64,000 nucleotides of DNA from G963665975 sp963665975 (GCA_963665975.1 OY762508.1:2728001-2792000), one strand, 5' to 3'. Shown: positions 7,872 to 16,589, numbered from the stretch's first letter. Translations and numbers: made by a program. Notes: generated by a model from the letters alone, not told the origin.

Positions 7872-8081
7872 GACAAGATAGTGGTTTGAGCGGACGGAGA
7901 AACAGGGAGCGTGAGGCACAATAATATGCTCATGCCCCTTTTAGACGAAGCATGTACCGGTTACATTCCGGTTGTCCAAATATAATGTGTATATGATTGC
8001 CAGCACTATGATTGCCAGCACACGGTGCTACCCACCCCGGCGGAGCAACGCATGCTGGGCCGCGACCCCATCCTGGTTTAA
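7872..8081. promoter_or_regulatory. Divergent intergenic region with a short tandem repeat
   Basis: The region separates the leftward Spy-like gene from the rightward DUF1697 gene and must hold both promoters. It is AT-richer than its surroundings around 7930-7995 (aaatataatgtgtatat). A 14-bp unit, atgattgccagcac, occurs twice in tandem with a period of 15 at 7993-8006 and 8008-8021, which could be a protein-binding site or a replication-slippage product. No promoter could be assigned with confidence. Confidence 0.4.
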
Positions 8082-8639
8082 GTGATGACGATGCATACAC
8101 GCGTGTTACTCCTCCGTGGTGTCAATGTCGGCGGCAAGCACCGCCTACCTATGCACGCATTGATAGAAATAATGCAAGGCCTGGACCTGCACGACATCCA
8201 CACGGTCATTCAGAGCGGAAACGCGGTATTCCGCTCGGAGAACGCGCGACATTCGGATAACCTCGCAGATCGCATAGAACGGGCGATTGACCGGGTCCAT
8301 GGATTTCGTCCCCGAGCCCTGATTCTCAACGCAGAGCCCTGGAAGTCAGCGGTCAGATCGAACCCTTTTCCACAGGCGGAGAGTCAGCCCAAGTCCTTGC
8401 ACCTGTCTTTCCTGGCGGAAGCTCCGGCGCAGCCGGACATGCGGAGAATCGAACATATCCGGGCCCCCGAAGAGCGATATGTCCTATCAGAGCGCGTGTT
8501 TTATCTCTATGCACCCAATGGCATTGGCCGTTCAAGACTGGCGGCAAGCGTGGAGAAGCTCTTGGGGGTGCCCATCACGGCCCGGAATTGGCGCACCGTG
8601 AAGAAGATTGATGCAGTGCTACTAGCGATGGACGCATGA
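8082..8639 (+). CDS. DUF1697 family protein
   Basis: A protein of 185 aa matching the DUF1697 family over its full length: the N-terminal LLLRGVNVGGKHRLPM (family pattern RGINVGG), VIQSGNAVFRSE (family QSGNVVF), and the C-terminal ITARNWRTVKKI (family ARNWNTV). The biochemical role of the family is not established. The first codons MMTM allow starts at 8082 or 8091. It stands alone; the next gene is convergent, 19 bp away. Confidence 0.9.
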   Translation: MMTMHTRVLLLRGVNVGGKHRLPMHALIEIMQGLDLHDIHTVIQSGNAVFRSENARHSDNLADRIERAIDRVHGFRPRALILNAEPWKSAVRSNPFPQAESQPKSLHLSFLAEAPAQPDMRRIEHIRAPEERYVLSERVFYLYAPNGIGRSRLAASVEKLLGVPITARNWRTVKKIDAVLLAMDA

Positions 8640-8658
8640 CGGCTTATTGCGCCTTGTC

Positions 8659-9441
8659 TCACTGCCGTTGCTCATATGCCGCGATCGCCAGATGCGCGCC
8701 TTGAGGGTCCATGGTATGTGCTAGACGGCCGACGGTCGGAACATTGACGGCGGGGACCGTGATCATGCCTCCGGCGGCCTCTACCGCCTCCAGTACTCTG
8801 TCAGCATCGTCGACCGTCACATAAGCGCTCCAGTGAGGTGGGATTTCCGGTGCGGGCGACGGAACGATTCCTCCGATGGCGGCACCGCCATTCTTGATCA
8901 CATGATAGGGACCGGTTTCCATGTGCTCTTCCGTGATGGTCCAACCAAGGAGCGAAGCATAGAATGAGGCGGCCTCTTCTACATTCTGCGCCTGCAGCTG
9001 CATCCAACTGAACATGCCATGCGTTTCGAAGGCCTTGTCCAGCTTTTCGAGCACATGCCGGTCCGTCGTTGCCGTATAGGTAATGACCGCCAGATATGCT
9101 CCCTGGGGATCCGTGAAGCCACAGAAGCGGCCGACACCCGGGGCGTCAGTGACGGGAACAATGATGGTCGCTCCGGTTGCTTCCGCTTTTGCGGCAATGC
9201 GGTCCACGTTATCCACGGTGACATAGTAACACCACATAGGTGGAACCATTGCGTTCGGTACGGCCATGATGCCTCCGACGTTTACACCGCGAGCTTGCAT
9301 CACGTGATAGCCGCCACCGGCCGTCTCCAACGGAGTGCTGGTCCACCCGAACAGATTGCTGTAATAGGCGACAGCTTCCTCTACGTCACCGGCAAGCAAC
9401 TCCGCCCAACTTGGAGCGCCGTGCGTGGCTAACGGATTCAT
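8659..9441 (-). CDS. Two-domain VOC (glyoxalase/bleomycin resistance fold) protein
   Basis: A protein of 260 aa made of two VOC modules of about 125 residues. Each has the WAELLAGDVEEAVAYYSNLF or WMQLQAQNVEEAASFYASLL start, a W-Y/S-Y-VTVDD strand in the middle and a closing DPQGA segment (FTDPQGAYLAV and MDPQGAHLAI). This architecture is known from the family annotated as VOC/hydroxylase-like CFP30 proteins, of unclear substrate. The first module begins MNPLATHGAPSWAEL, which is almost the same as the start of the paralogue at 13747-14532, so these are duplicated genes within the window. Confidence 0.88.
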   Translation of the reverse strand: MNPLATHGAPSWAELLAGDVEEAVAYYSNLFGWTSTPLETAGGGYHVMQARGVNVGGIMAVPNAMVPPMWCYYVTVDNVDRIAAKAEATGATIIVPVTDAPGVGRFCGFTDPQGAYLAVITYTATTDRHVLEKLDKAFETHGMFSWMQLQAQNVEEAASFYASLLGWTITEEHMETGPYHVIKNGGAAIGGIVPSPAPEIPPHWSAYVTVDDADRVLEAVEAAGGMITVPAVNVPTVGRLAHTMDPQGAHLAIAAYEQRQ

Positions 9442-9847
9442 AGTCGCGAAAAGATTGATCGTTGTTGATTGCGTCGATGCCCCTTACGGGCGCACGGAAA
9501 CAATAGTTACTGTGCGTATAGTGAAGAATCCGCACGGGAATCGGGTTGACTTTCGTGTTGTACCATGCCAGAAATGTCCCAGCACTATCGTTGACAGAGG
9601 CGCCGCGGGAGCGGGTGCGATTGGATGGAGCGGACGCAGGCAAGGTATGAGGCCATTATTTTTGGAGTAGCAGATTATCCTGATTTAATTGGCATCTTGG
9701 AGCGTAACATCTTTCGATTTCACGCTGCGGAAACGTAACTTGCAAGTCCAACTAGCGCCACAGGGATGATTGAATCCCGCTGTTTGAACCATTGGGCTAT
9801 TTTGGAGCGAATGGCAGGCGTCAGAATCACGGTGCGAAATCGTTTCC
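9442..9847. other. Divergent spacer between VOC and prenyl synthase genes
   Basis: About 400 bp without a supportable gene. Two short similar strings (cttggagcg at about 9698 and tttggagcg near 9803) occur, but nothing else stands out. It presumably contains the promoters for both flanking genes. Confidence 0.35.
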
Positions 9848-10711
9848 ATGGGAACCAGACATAGTGATCGGCACCTTATTGATCCATGGGTGCATGTCCA
9901 ACGCATAGTTGCCCAGTCGGGTACGTCGTTTCTGTGGGGGATGAACGTTCTGCCTGCGGAGCGCCGTCGCGCGATGTATGCGATCTACGCGTTCTGCCGC
10001 GAGGTAGACGATATCGTTGATCAGCCGGGACATGTCGCAAACAAGAAGCAGGCCCTGGATGCCTGGCGGACAGAGATCGGCCAACTGTACGCGCGCGAGC
10101 CGCGCTGGCCCACCACGCGTGCGTTGAAGTACGCGGTGCAGCGCTTCGAACTGCCCCAGGAAGAATTCATGGCCGTTATTGACGGGATGGAAACAGATGC
10201 CGCGCAGACGCTCGAAATGCAGACTATAGGCGATTTGTTGACATACTGCCGCCGCGTTGCGGGCGCCGTAGGCGTTCTGTCCATTCATGTTTTTGGGTTA
10301 CCCCGCATCCCTGGCGTACTCATGGCTGAATTGCTCGGAAACGCCTTTCAGCTCACCAATATTCTTAGAGATCTGAAAGAAGATGCGGATCGCCAGCGGC
10401 TGTACGTTCCAGCGAGATTGCTGGCAAAACATGATGTAGCTCCGCGGCGCTTCGAAGATGTGTTCGAACAACCAGGTTTTGTGACGGCCTGTGAGGAGTT
10501 GGCGGATTTGACGCGAAATTTCTACGTGAAGGCCGACAAGCTAATCAGGCAGCTCAAGTGGCGTCAGACGCGCCCTGTCATCATGATGCGCGCAGTGTAC
10601 CGGGCAACGTTTGAACGACTGGAGAAACGGGGATGGGACGAGTGGGATTCTCCGGTTCATCTGTCGCGGTCCCGCAAGTTCTGGCTCGCCGTCAGTCGCG
10701 GATTGGTTTGA
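9848..10711 (+). CDS. Squalene/phytoene synthase family (HpnD/CrtB-like) prenyl transferase
   Basis: A protein of 287 aa with both Asp-rich motifs of head-to-head prenyl synthases: REVDDIVDQ (DxxxD at residues 54-58) and NILRDLKEDADRQRLY (about 171-186), plus the YCRRVAGAVG and GNAFQLTN signatures. These enzymes bind two prenyl diphosphates through Mg2+ and form presqualene diphosphate or phytoene. The RLYVPARLL ending of motif two is seen in both HpnD and CrtB groups. No hopanoid (hpnC, hpnE, shc) or carotenoid (crtI) gene is adjacent, so the product cannot be fixed from context. The gene seems monocistronic. Confidence 0.85.
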   Translation: MGTRHSDRHLIDPWVHVQRIVAQSGTSFLWGMNVLPAERRRAMYAIYAFCREVDDIVDQPGHVANKKQALDAWRTEIGQLYAREPRWPTTRALKYAVQRFELPQEEFMAVIDGMETDAAQTLEMQTIGDLLTYCRRVAGAVGVLSIHVFGLPRIPGVLMAELLGNAFQLTNILRDLKEDADRQRLYVPARLLAKHDVAPRRFEDVFEQPGFVTACEELADLTRNFYVKADKLIRQLKWRQTRPVIMMRAVYRATFERLEKRGWDEWDSPVHLSRSRKFWLAVSRGLV

Positions 10712-10887
10712 CCCTGTAGGAACTTCTCGGGTACGGACAACCATGGCGTCGTTCAGGCACTTGGTCATACCCCTCTCCATCTGCACAGCAGGTCAATTTT
10801 CATACTAACTCCAGACACCGGTTGCGACCTCTGTCGTAGCTTTGCACAGACCATTCGCCAGACGCAACACAGGAGATAAAACATCCC

Positions 10888-12084
10888 ATGGCCTACAGAG
10901 GAACCATCGGTATATTGACCGGCGGTGGAGACGTGCCGGGACTCAATCCAGCCATTCGCGCGGTCACCATTCGGGCATCCAGAGAAGGCTTCCGCGTGGT
11001 TGGAATTCGAAGGGGATGGGCCGGACTGGTGGAGACCATCCCTGACAAGGAAGCGGACAATTCGGATAATTATATAGAGCTTTCCGAGGATGCCGTATCC
11101 CGGCATGGACGCACCGGCGGGACGTTTCTGCACTCGTCACGCACACGGCCGAGCCACCTTCCGCTGCACAACCTGCCCGAGCATCTTCGCGGAAAGTACA
11201 CGGACACAATCAATGATGTCACCCCGGAAGTGCTGCGGAACATCGAGTTTATCGGGCTTGATTACCTGATCCCGATTGGGGGAGACGATACGCTGAGTTA
11301 TGGCCATCACCTCCACTCCAACGGGGTGAAAGTGGTGGCCATCCCGAAAACGATGGACAACGATGTGCCGGGCACCGATTACTGTATAGGATTCGGAACG
11401 TGCGTAACGCGGACGCTGGATCTTGCGCACACGCTCAGGACATCAGCAGGCTCGCACGAGCGCTTCTTGGTCATCGAAGTATTCGGGCGCTATGCCGGGT
11501 TTTCGGCACTATTGCCAACGATGGCTGGCGCAGCGGACCGATGCGTAATACCGGAAGTCGATTTTGACATGGAGCAGTTAACCGAGCTGCTCGTCTATGA
11601 TCGCAACCGCAACGCGAGCAGGTATTCCGTAATGCTGGTCTCCGAAGGGGCGAAGATGAAGGGCGACACGAGCATGTCGTTCGAAAGAGAAGAAAAGGAT
11701 CAGTACGGTCACGCCAAACTTGGGGGAATAGGAGAGCGCGTTGCCGCCAAACTTAAAGAGTTTTCTCCGCAGTTCAACAACGGACGCCGAGTCAACGTCG
11801 TCAATCAGCGTCTGGGATATCTGGTGCGCTGCGGTGCGCCGGACGCGCTGGACTCCGTTGTGCCGATGGCGTTCGGAAACCTGGCGTTGGACTTGATTCT
11901 AAAGGGAATTTCCGGGCGGCTTGTCAACATCCAGAATGGCAATTACGGCAGCACCTCCATGGAGGTCATCAACGGGCCACACAAGATTGTTGACGTTGAA
12001 AAGCACTATAACCGTGAGCGTCTGCGTCCCATATATAAGACGTTCGAACACGCACCACTGTTCATCATGACGGCGGACCTGTAG
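10888..12084 (+). CDS. 6-phosphofructokinase, probably pyrophosphate-dependent
   Basis: A protein of 398 aa with PFK group motifs: GILTGGGDVPGLN at residues 8-20, GGDDTLS at 131-137, PKTMDND at 153-159 (catalytic base Asp157) and SEGAK later. In ATP-using enzymes the two discriminating positions are Gly (GGDGS and PGTIDND). Here they are Asp134 and Lys154, the combination known for PPi-dependent PFK, so the donor is predicted to be pyrophosphate, making the step reversible in glycolysis and gluconeogenesis. Length and the MSFEREEKDQYGHAKLGGIGER segment fit the group III (clade X/P) enzymes. ATG at 10888 follows an aggagat-like Shine-Dalgarno (acaggagataaaac). Confidence 0.9.
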   Translation: MAYRGTIGILTGGGDVPGLNPAIRAVTIRASREGFRVVGIRRGWAGLVETIPDKEADNSDNYIELSEDAVSRHGRTGGTFLHSSRTRPSHLPLHNLPEHLRGKYTDTINDVTPEVLRNIEFIGLDYLIPIGGDDTLSYGHHLHSNGVKVVAIPKTMDNDVPGTDYCIGFGTCVTRTLDLAHTLRTSAGSHERFLVIEVFGRYAGFSALLPTMAGAADRCVIPEVDFDMEQLTELLVYDRNRNASRYSVMLVSEGAKMKGDTSMSFEREEKDQYGHAKLGGIGERVAAKLKEFSPQFNNGRRVNVVNQRLGYLVRCGAPDALDSVVPMAFGNLALDLILKGISGRLVNIQNGNYGSTSMEVINGPHKIVDVEKHYNRERLRPIYKTFEHAPLFIMTADL

Positions 12085-12109
12085 GTTCAGGCCAATCAGC
12101 GGAGTCAGG

Positions 12110-12751
12110 TCATCTCGCACCCTGCCCGGGGCGGGAGAAGCGATCACGCAATGTCTCCACAATGGCGTGGCGGAAACACCCCTCCTGGTGGTCGTTGACG
12201 ATCCCCATGGACTGCATAAAGGCGTAGGCGGTAACGGGGCCGAAGAATTTCCAACCCTTCCTCTTCAGATCCCGCGCCATCGCTGCAGACGCCTCCGTTT
12301 TGGCAAGCGATTGCAATATTTCCCATGTGATCCGAGCAGGTCTGGACTCTGGCGCTGGCTCATACCGCCATACAAAGGCTGCCAGCGACCCGTAATCCGC
12401 AATCAGTCTGGTCGCGGTCCCGGCGTTGTGGATAGCGGATTCGATTTTTCCGCGATGACGCACGATGCCCTTATCAATCACCAGGCGGTCGATGTCGGCC
12501 GTTGCATAGCCGGCCACCCTCTCGATATCGAAACCATCAAAGGCATTCCTGAACGCATCTCGCTTGTTCAATATGGTGCGCCAACTCAGCCCAGACTGGA
12601 AGGACTCCAGGGTCATCTTTTCGAACAGCCGGGTGTCGTCGGAAACGGGGCACCCCCACTCGGTGTCGTGGTAGGCGATCATGCGGGCGTCTTCCAACGC
12701 CCACTGGCAGCGAAGGCGGCCATCCGCACCACAAATAAGGTCAGGGTCCAT
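12110..12751 (-). CDS. tag: DNA-3-methyladenine glycosylase I
   Basis: A protein of 213 aa, colinear with the E. coli Tag enzyme: AYHDTEWGCPVSDDTRLFE, FQSGLSWRTILNKRDAFR, VRHRGKIESAIHNA, and FVGPTAYAFMQ-like FFGPVTAYAFMQSMGIVNDH. The four zinc ligands are conserved with exact spacing: Cys15 and His28 (13 apart) and His188 and Cys192 (4 apart). The catalytic-site Glu (QSGLSW region) is present. The enzyme removes 3-methyladenine from alkylated DNA, the first step of base excision repair. It is convergent with the phosphofructokinase gene (25-bp gap). Confidence 0.95.
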   Translation of the reverse strand: MDPDLICGADGRLRCQWALEDARMIAYHDTEWGCPVSDDTRLFEKMTLESFQSGLSWRTILNKRDAFRNAFDGFDIERVAGYATADIDRLVIDKGIVRHRGKIESAIHNAGTATRLIADYGSLAAFVWRYEPAPESRPARITWEILQSLAKTEASAAMARDLKRKGWKFFGPVTAYAFMQSMGIVNDHQEGCFRHAIVETLRDRFSRPGQGAR

Positions 12752-12908
12752 GGATCAGGGTCGCAAGGCAATGTGCAGGCAGGACGGCACGCGCGTACCG
12801 GGGGACTAGCAGATAAGATCCGGGCAAGAGAGGGTGGAAGGAACAAGTCGTCCGCCCTGCAAGGTTGGAAGAAGGCCATCCTCTACTACCGCAACCGGCT
12901 ACGATACG

Positions 12909-13340
12909 ATGCCTGACATCTACCACACGTTTCCGATTCCCGCACGGCGCGTAGACGTGTTTCTGGCCATTAGCACGCCCAAAGGCCTAAATGCCTGGTG
13001 GACCCTGACCGCAAACGGCTGGCCCGAGGCAGGGACCACCTATGACCTCGGCTTCGGGCCCTCACACCAGTGGAAGGGTAAGGTTATCGGTTACGTGCCA
13101 GACGCTGCCCTGGAGTGGGAACTAACCGTTGCGGACGAGGACTGGAAGGGCACGCGCGTAGGTTTCCTGCTCTCTGATAGCGAACTCGGCACGCAGGTAG
13201 AGTTCTATCACCGCGGATGGGCAGAGTCGAACGACCACTACCGTATATCCACATTCTGCTGGGCCATGTATTTGCGCCTGCTCCGCAAGTACGTAGAAAC
13301 CGGTAAAATCGTGCCGTACGCGGAGCGCTTGGACGCGTAG
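12909..13340 (+). CDS. SRPBCC/AHSA1-type START-like domain protein
   Basis: A protein of 143 aa from the ATG at 12909 (MPDIYHTFPIPARRVDVF), the usual AHSA1-like start in which the first strand is followed by a helix (VFLAISTPKGLNAWW). The hydrophobic-cavity fold continues with GTTYDLGFG, LEWEL, TQVEFYHRGW and the long C-terminal helix (CWAMYLRLLRKYVETG). Such small proteins bind hydrophobic ligands or act in stress responses; the ligand is unknown. The frame is open upstream to 12834 but that part is Arg/Pro-rich and non-homologous. Confidence 0.82.
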   Translation: MPDIYHTFPIPARRVDVFLAISTPKGLNAWWTLTANGWPEAGTTYDLGFGPSHQWKGKVIGYVPDAALEWELTVADEDWKGTRVGFLLSDSELGTQVEFYHRGWAESNDHYRISTFCWAMYLRLLRKYVETGKIVPYAERLDA

Positions 13341-13355
13341 GCAGTCGCCCGAGAC

Positions 13356-13733
13356 TCAGAAGAACTGGTCAATGAGGACCGGGTTGCCGTCCGGATCCTC
13401 CAGGATAATGCTGGCCGCTCCCGTGCCGGATTCGTCAGCCTCGCTGATCAGTACCAAGCCCTGCTCTTTCAAGTGGCGCTGTATGTCACGTATGTCCGTG
13501 AAATCCTTGAGCTGCTCTTTTGTGTGTGTAAGACCAGGGTTGAAGGTCAATATGTTTTTCTCAAACATCCCCTGAAATAACCCGATGATTGCCTGTCCGT
13601 TAATCATGATGAGGTAGCGATCCTCCATGCTCCCCCCGGTTACCGAAAACCCAAGGGCCGCGTAGAAATCTCTGGAGGCGTCCAGGTCCTTTACGGTGAG
13701 GCTGACCGAGAACGCGCCTAATTCCAAGGACAT
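13356..13733 (-). CDS. Single-domain VOC family protein
   Basis: A protein of 125 aa from 13733 (MSLELGAFSVSLTVKDL), one complete VOC fold: SLTVKDLDASRDFYAALGF at the start, YLIMINGQAIIGLFQGMFE in the middle, and the closing ILEDPDGNPVLIDQFF. It resembles glyoxalase/fosfomycin-resistance-like proteins but no specific substrate can be named. It is the second of three VOC genes within 6 kb, on the same strand as the two-domain VOC gene 13 bp upstream, so the two are likely co-transcribed. Confidence 0.88.
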   Translation of the reverse strand: MSLELGAFSVSLTVKDLDASRDFYAALGFSVTGGSMEDRYLIMINGQAIIGLFQGMFEKNILTFNPGLTHTKEQLKDFTDIRDIQRHLKEQGLVLISEADESGTGAASIILEDPDGNPVLIDQFF

Positions 13734-13746
13734 ATCTTTGCATAGT

Positions 13747-14532
13747 TTAGGTTGCTGGCTCCTGATAGGCGGCAACTGCCAGAGAGGCACCCTGCGGATC
13801 CTCAAGAAATCCTAACCGCCCGACTCCCGGGACATCGAATGCGGGAACGGAGATTTTGCCGCCGGTGGTGGCGGCGGTCTCCAGCGTTTGGTCGGTATCA
13901 CGCACCGTGACATAGCCGCCCCAATGTGGCGGAGCCCCTTCAAAAGGCTGTTGCATGACTCCTCCGATGGTCACATCACCGACCTGGAGCATCGAGTATG
14001 GCGTTCCGGACATGTCCTGCGTCTGGATCGTCCACCCGAATAATTCTGTATAGAACGCGATGGCCTTGTCCACATCTGGCACACGACACTCCAGCCAGCT
14101 AAACATGCCGGGTGTCTGAAAGGCCGTTTCCATCGTCCTCGGGGGGTCGTCGGCGGTTGGCTCGTCATACGACATAGCAGCCAGATAGGCGCCTTGCGGA
14201 TCAAGGAAGCCACAAAAGCGCCCTACGCCCGGAGCGTCTGTTACGGGCACGATCACTTGTGCGCCGGCCGCCGCGGCTGTAGCCGCGGTGCTGTCTACAT
14301 CCTCGACGGTAATGTAAAAGCCCCAGCATGGAGGCATCCCGGGCTCGGGAACCGCCATGATGCCGGCCGCGCTGAACGGTCCCGCTTGCATCACGTGGTA
14401 TGTATCGTCTCCCATCGGCATTGCCTCGGCATGCCATCCGAACAAGTTGCTGTAATACGCAACGGCGGCATTGGCGTCAAGGGCCATGTACTCGGCCCAA
14501 CTCGGGAGACCATGGGTCGCAAAAGGATTCAT
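13747..14532 (-). CDS. Two-domain VOC protein, paralogue of 8659-9441
   Basis: A protein of 261 aa from 14532 (MNPFATHGLPSWAEYMALD). Two VOC modules: AAVAYYSNLFGW and KAIAFYTELFGW starts, VTDAPGVGRFCGFLDPQGA in the first and DVPGVGRLGFLEDPQGA in the second. The sequence runs colinearly with the protein at 8659-9441, including APGVGRFCGF, so the pair arose by duplication. The longer frame to 14652 adds 40 residues with no similarity to the paralogue, which fixes the start. Substrate unknown. Confidence 0.88.
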   Translation of the reverse strand: MNPFATHGLPSWAEYMALDANAAVAYYSNLFGWHAEAMPMGDDTYHVMQAGPFSAAGIMAVPEPGMPPCWGFYITVEDVDSTAATAAAAGAQVIVPVTDAPGVGRFCGFLDPQGAYLAAMSYDEPTADDPPRTMETAFQTPGMFSWLECRVPDVDKAIAFYTELFGWTIQTQDMSGTPYSMLQVGDVTIGGVMQQPFEGAPPHWGGYVTVRDTDQTLETAATTGGKISVPAFDVPGVGRLGFLEDPQGASLAVAAYQEPAT

Positions 14533-14836
14533 TGGTGTTTGTCTGTAATGTGTGCGAAAGGAACCCCCTAATGCCCATGCGCCGTGAAAGTTCGCACGCA
14601 TGCTTGTCCCAGGAGTCTGCGTCATACCTACACTCCCATACGCTCTCCACACAGGATCCCGGGTGCACCCCTAATTCCTGTCAACAGTATTCACGTCATA
14701 AATATTTTGAGTGAAATGTGAATTTACCTTATAAAACATGGGTAAACGAATTGTTTGCATCATTAAAATTTGGATATGTGCAAAATACTCCTTACTCTGC
14801 GCGCGGTCGCTAACCAATCACCAATTCCCCATTTCC
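14533..14836. promoter_or_regulatory. AT-rich divergent region upstream of the ammonium transporter
   Basis: About 300 bp between the leftward VOC gene and amt. The segment 14685-14800 is markedly AT-rich compared with flanking genes (tattttgagtgaaatgtgaatttac; cattaaaatttggatatgtg), as expected for a promoter region of a nitrogen-regulated unit. I looked for a sigma-54 -24/-12 element and did not find a convincing one. Confidence 0.4.
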
Positions 14837-16147
14837 ATGATGCGTCGATTCTTTTTTTCCGCGCTCCTGCTTCTTGCCGTGACGGTGCAAAGCGCCTTCG
14901 CCCAGGAGGCTGCAGAGCCCGCCATTAGCGGCGCCGATACGGCCTGGCTGCTGATCTCTGCGTCACTCGTACTTCTCATGACGCCTGGATTGGCTTTCTT
15001 CTATGGAGGACTCGTACGTCGCAAGAACGCCCTAAACACCATGATGATGAGCTTCATCGCCATCGGTGTCACGGGTGTGATATGGGCCATACTGGGCTAT
15101 TCGATTGCCTTTGGGGAGGGTAACGCATATTTCGGCGACCTGTCCTTCCTGTTCCTGAACGGCGTGCTCATGGAGCCCAACGGCACGATTCCTGACATTC
15201 TGTTCATGGGGTTCCAGGGCACGTTTGCCATCATTACCGGAGCACTGATTTCCGGGGCGGTTGTGGGTCGTATGCGCTTCAAGGCGTACGTACTCTTTAT
15301 CGCAGCCTGGGGAGTGCTGGTCTATGCCCCGGTTTGCCACTGGGTATGGGGAGGCGGTTGGCTCGGCGAAATGGGTGCTCTGGACTTCGCCGGTGGCGCC
15401 GTTGTGCATATCAACGCCGGCATTGCCGCTGTCGTGGTCGCACTCATGTTGGGCACGCGCCGGGACTATGGGCGCATGGCATTCGTACCCCACAACGTGC
15501 CGTTTGTGCTTCTTGGAGCCGGCATCCTCTGGTTCGGCTGGTTCGGCTTTAATGGGGGGAGCGCGTTGGCTGCCGACGGCATCGCCGCAGTCGCGATGGT
15601 GAATACGCTGTTGGCCCCAGCCGCGGCTCTGGTGGCATGGACGTTCCTGGACTATATTCATACCAGTAAGGGTACGGCCGTCGGTGTGGCCACGGGAATC
15701 GTGGTCGGGCTTGTGGCGATTACGCCCGCGGCGGGCTTCGTATCGCCGTTCTGGGCAATGGTAATAGGCGCGATTGCCGCCGTACCCAGCTTCTACGCCA
15801 TTCGCTATCGCGTACGGACGCGCCTGGACGATTCACTTGATGTCTTTGCCGCACACGGTGTGGGTGGCATTTCGGGGGCCCTACTTACGGGCGTGTTTGC
15901 CTCGGCTGCCATCGGCGGGGCAGATGGACTGCTCTTTGGGAATCCTGGACAGCTTGGCATACAGGCGATTTCGATCCTGGCGGTGCTTCTATATAGCGGT
16001 ATCGTAACGGGCATCATTGTGAAGGTCCTCGACTGGACCATGAACATCCGTGCAACGACGGAGGATGAAGACATTGGAATGGATATTTCTCATCACGGCG
16101 AGGCGGCCTACAATACCAGTGAGGGCGCTGTTCTGATCACGGAATAA
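14837..16147 (+). CDS. amt: Ammonium transporter, Amt/MEP/Rh family
   Basis: A protein of 436 aa from ATG 14837 with a signal peptide (MMRRFFFSALLLLAVTVQS, to AFAQ) and eleven membrane segments. The first core motif is DTAWLLISASLVLLMTPGLAF. The pore twin histidines are present at about His191 (FAGGAVVHINAG) and His340 (VFAAHGVGGISG), and the periplasmic aromatic gate region LVYAPVCHWVWGGGWL is intact. It takes up ammonium across the inner membrane. The P-II gene 69 bp downstream follows the universal amt-glnK pairing, in which P-II plugs the channel when nitrogen is plentiful. Confidence 0.96.
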   Translation: MMRRFFFSALLLLAVTVQSAFAQEAAEPAISGADTAWLLISASLVLLMTPGLAFFYGGLVRRKNALNTMMMSFIAIGVTGVIWAILGYSIAFGEGNAYFGDLSFLFLNGVLMEPNGTIPDILFMGFQGTFAIITGALISGAVVGRMRFKAYVLFIAAWGVLVYAPVCHWVWGGGWLGEMGALDFAGGAVVHINAGIAAVVVALMLGTRRDYGRMAFVPHNVPFVLLGAGILWFGWFGFNGGSALAADGIAAVAMVNTLLAPAAALVAWTFLDYIHTSKGTAVGVATGIVVGLVAITPAAGFVSPFWAMVIGAIAAVPSFYAIRYRVRTRLDDSLDVFAAHGVGGISGALLTGVFASAAIGGADGLLFGNPGQLGIQAISILAVLLYSGIVTGIIVKVLDWTMNIRATTEDEDIGMDISHHGEAAYNTSEGAVLITE

Positions 16148-16216
16148 TCCGCGCCGCTATTGGCCAAGCAGCGGTCGGCAGACCGCCTCTCCTGCACACC
16201 TTATCCCAACACAGCC

Positions 16217-16564
16217 ATGAAGCTAATCAAAGCCATTATCCGTCCCGACAAGCTAACCGATGTCTTGCGGTCTCTCTACAAAGCCGAGATTCGGGGTGTG
16301 ACCGTCACAAACGTGCGCGGCCACGGCGGAGAGCTGGAAGCCGTCGAAACGTACCGGGGCATGACCGTCAAGTTGGATCTCCGCGACAAGGTGATGCTCG
16401 ACATCGGCGTCTCGGAGCCCTTCGTTGATGCCACCATTACGGCTATCTGCGAGTCTGCCCGGACGGGCAGAGTAGGGGACGGCAAAATCTTCGTCGTCCC
16501 GCTTGAACGCGTTGTCCGCGTGCGCACGGGCGAAGAAGATATGGCAGCCGTAACACCTGTCTGA
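16217..16564 (+). CDS. glnK: P-II nitrogen regulatory protein
   Basis: A protein of 115 aa from ATG 16217 (MKLIKAIIRPDKL). The P-II pattern is complete: TNVRGHGGE, T-loop ETYRGMTVKLDL, the B-loop TGRVGDGKIFV and the C-terminal RVRTGEEDMAAV. Aligned without gaps to E. coli GlnB the T-loop keeps Tyr46 but has Val at position 51, where uridylylation takes place in proteobacteria, so control is expected through ATP/ADP/2-oxoglutarate binding and not through Tyr51 modification. The upstream frame to 16160 is not part of the family. It is the partner of the amt gene. Confidence 0.95.
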   Translation: MKLIKAIIRPDKLTDVLRSLYKAEIRGVTVTNVRGHGGELEAVETYRGMTVKLDLRDKVMLDIGVSEPFVDATITAICESARTGRVGDGKIFVVPLERVVRVRTGEEDMAAVTPV

Positions 16565-16589
16565 CGCCTGCCTGCAGGCGAGGTTGAAT

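Noticed and set aside
9664..9847. Possible tRNA in the spacer before the prenyl synthase gene
   Set aside because: Some GC-rich pairing and a gattgaatcc string are present, but no cloverleaf with acceptor, anticodon and T arms could be formed.
14700..14836. Possible sigma-54 promoter before amt
   Set aside because: The best candidate (ttggatatgtgcaaaa) lacks the GG and GC doublets at the right spacing for a -24/-12 element.
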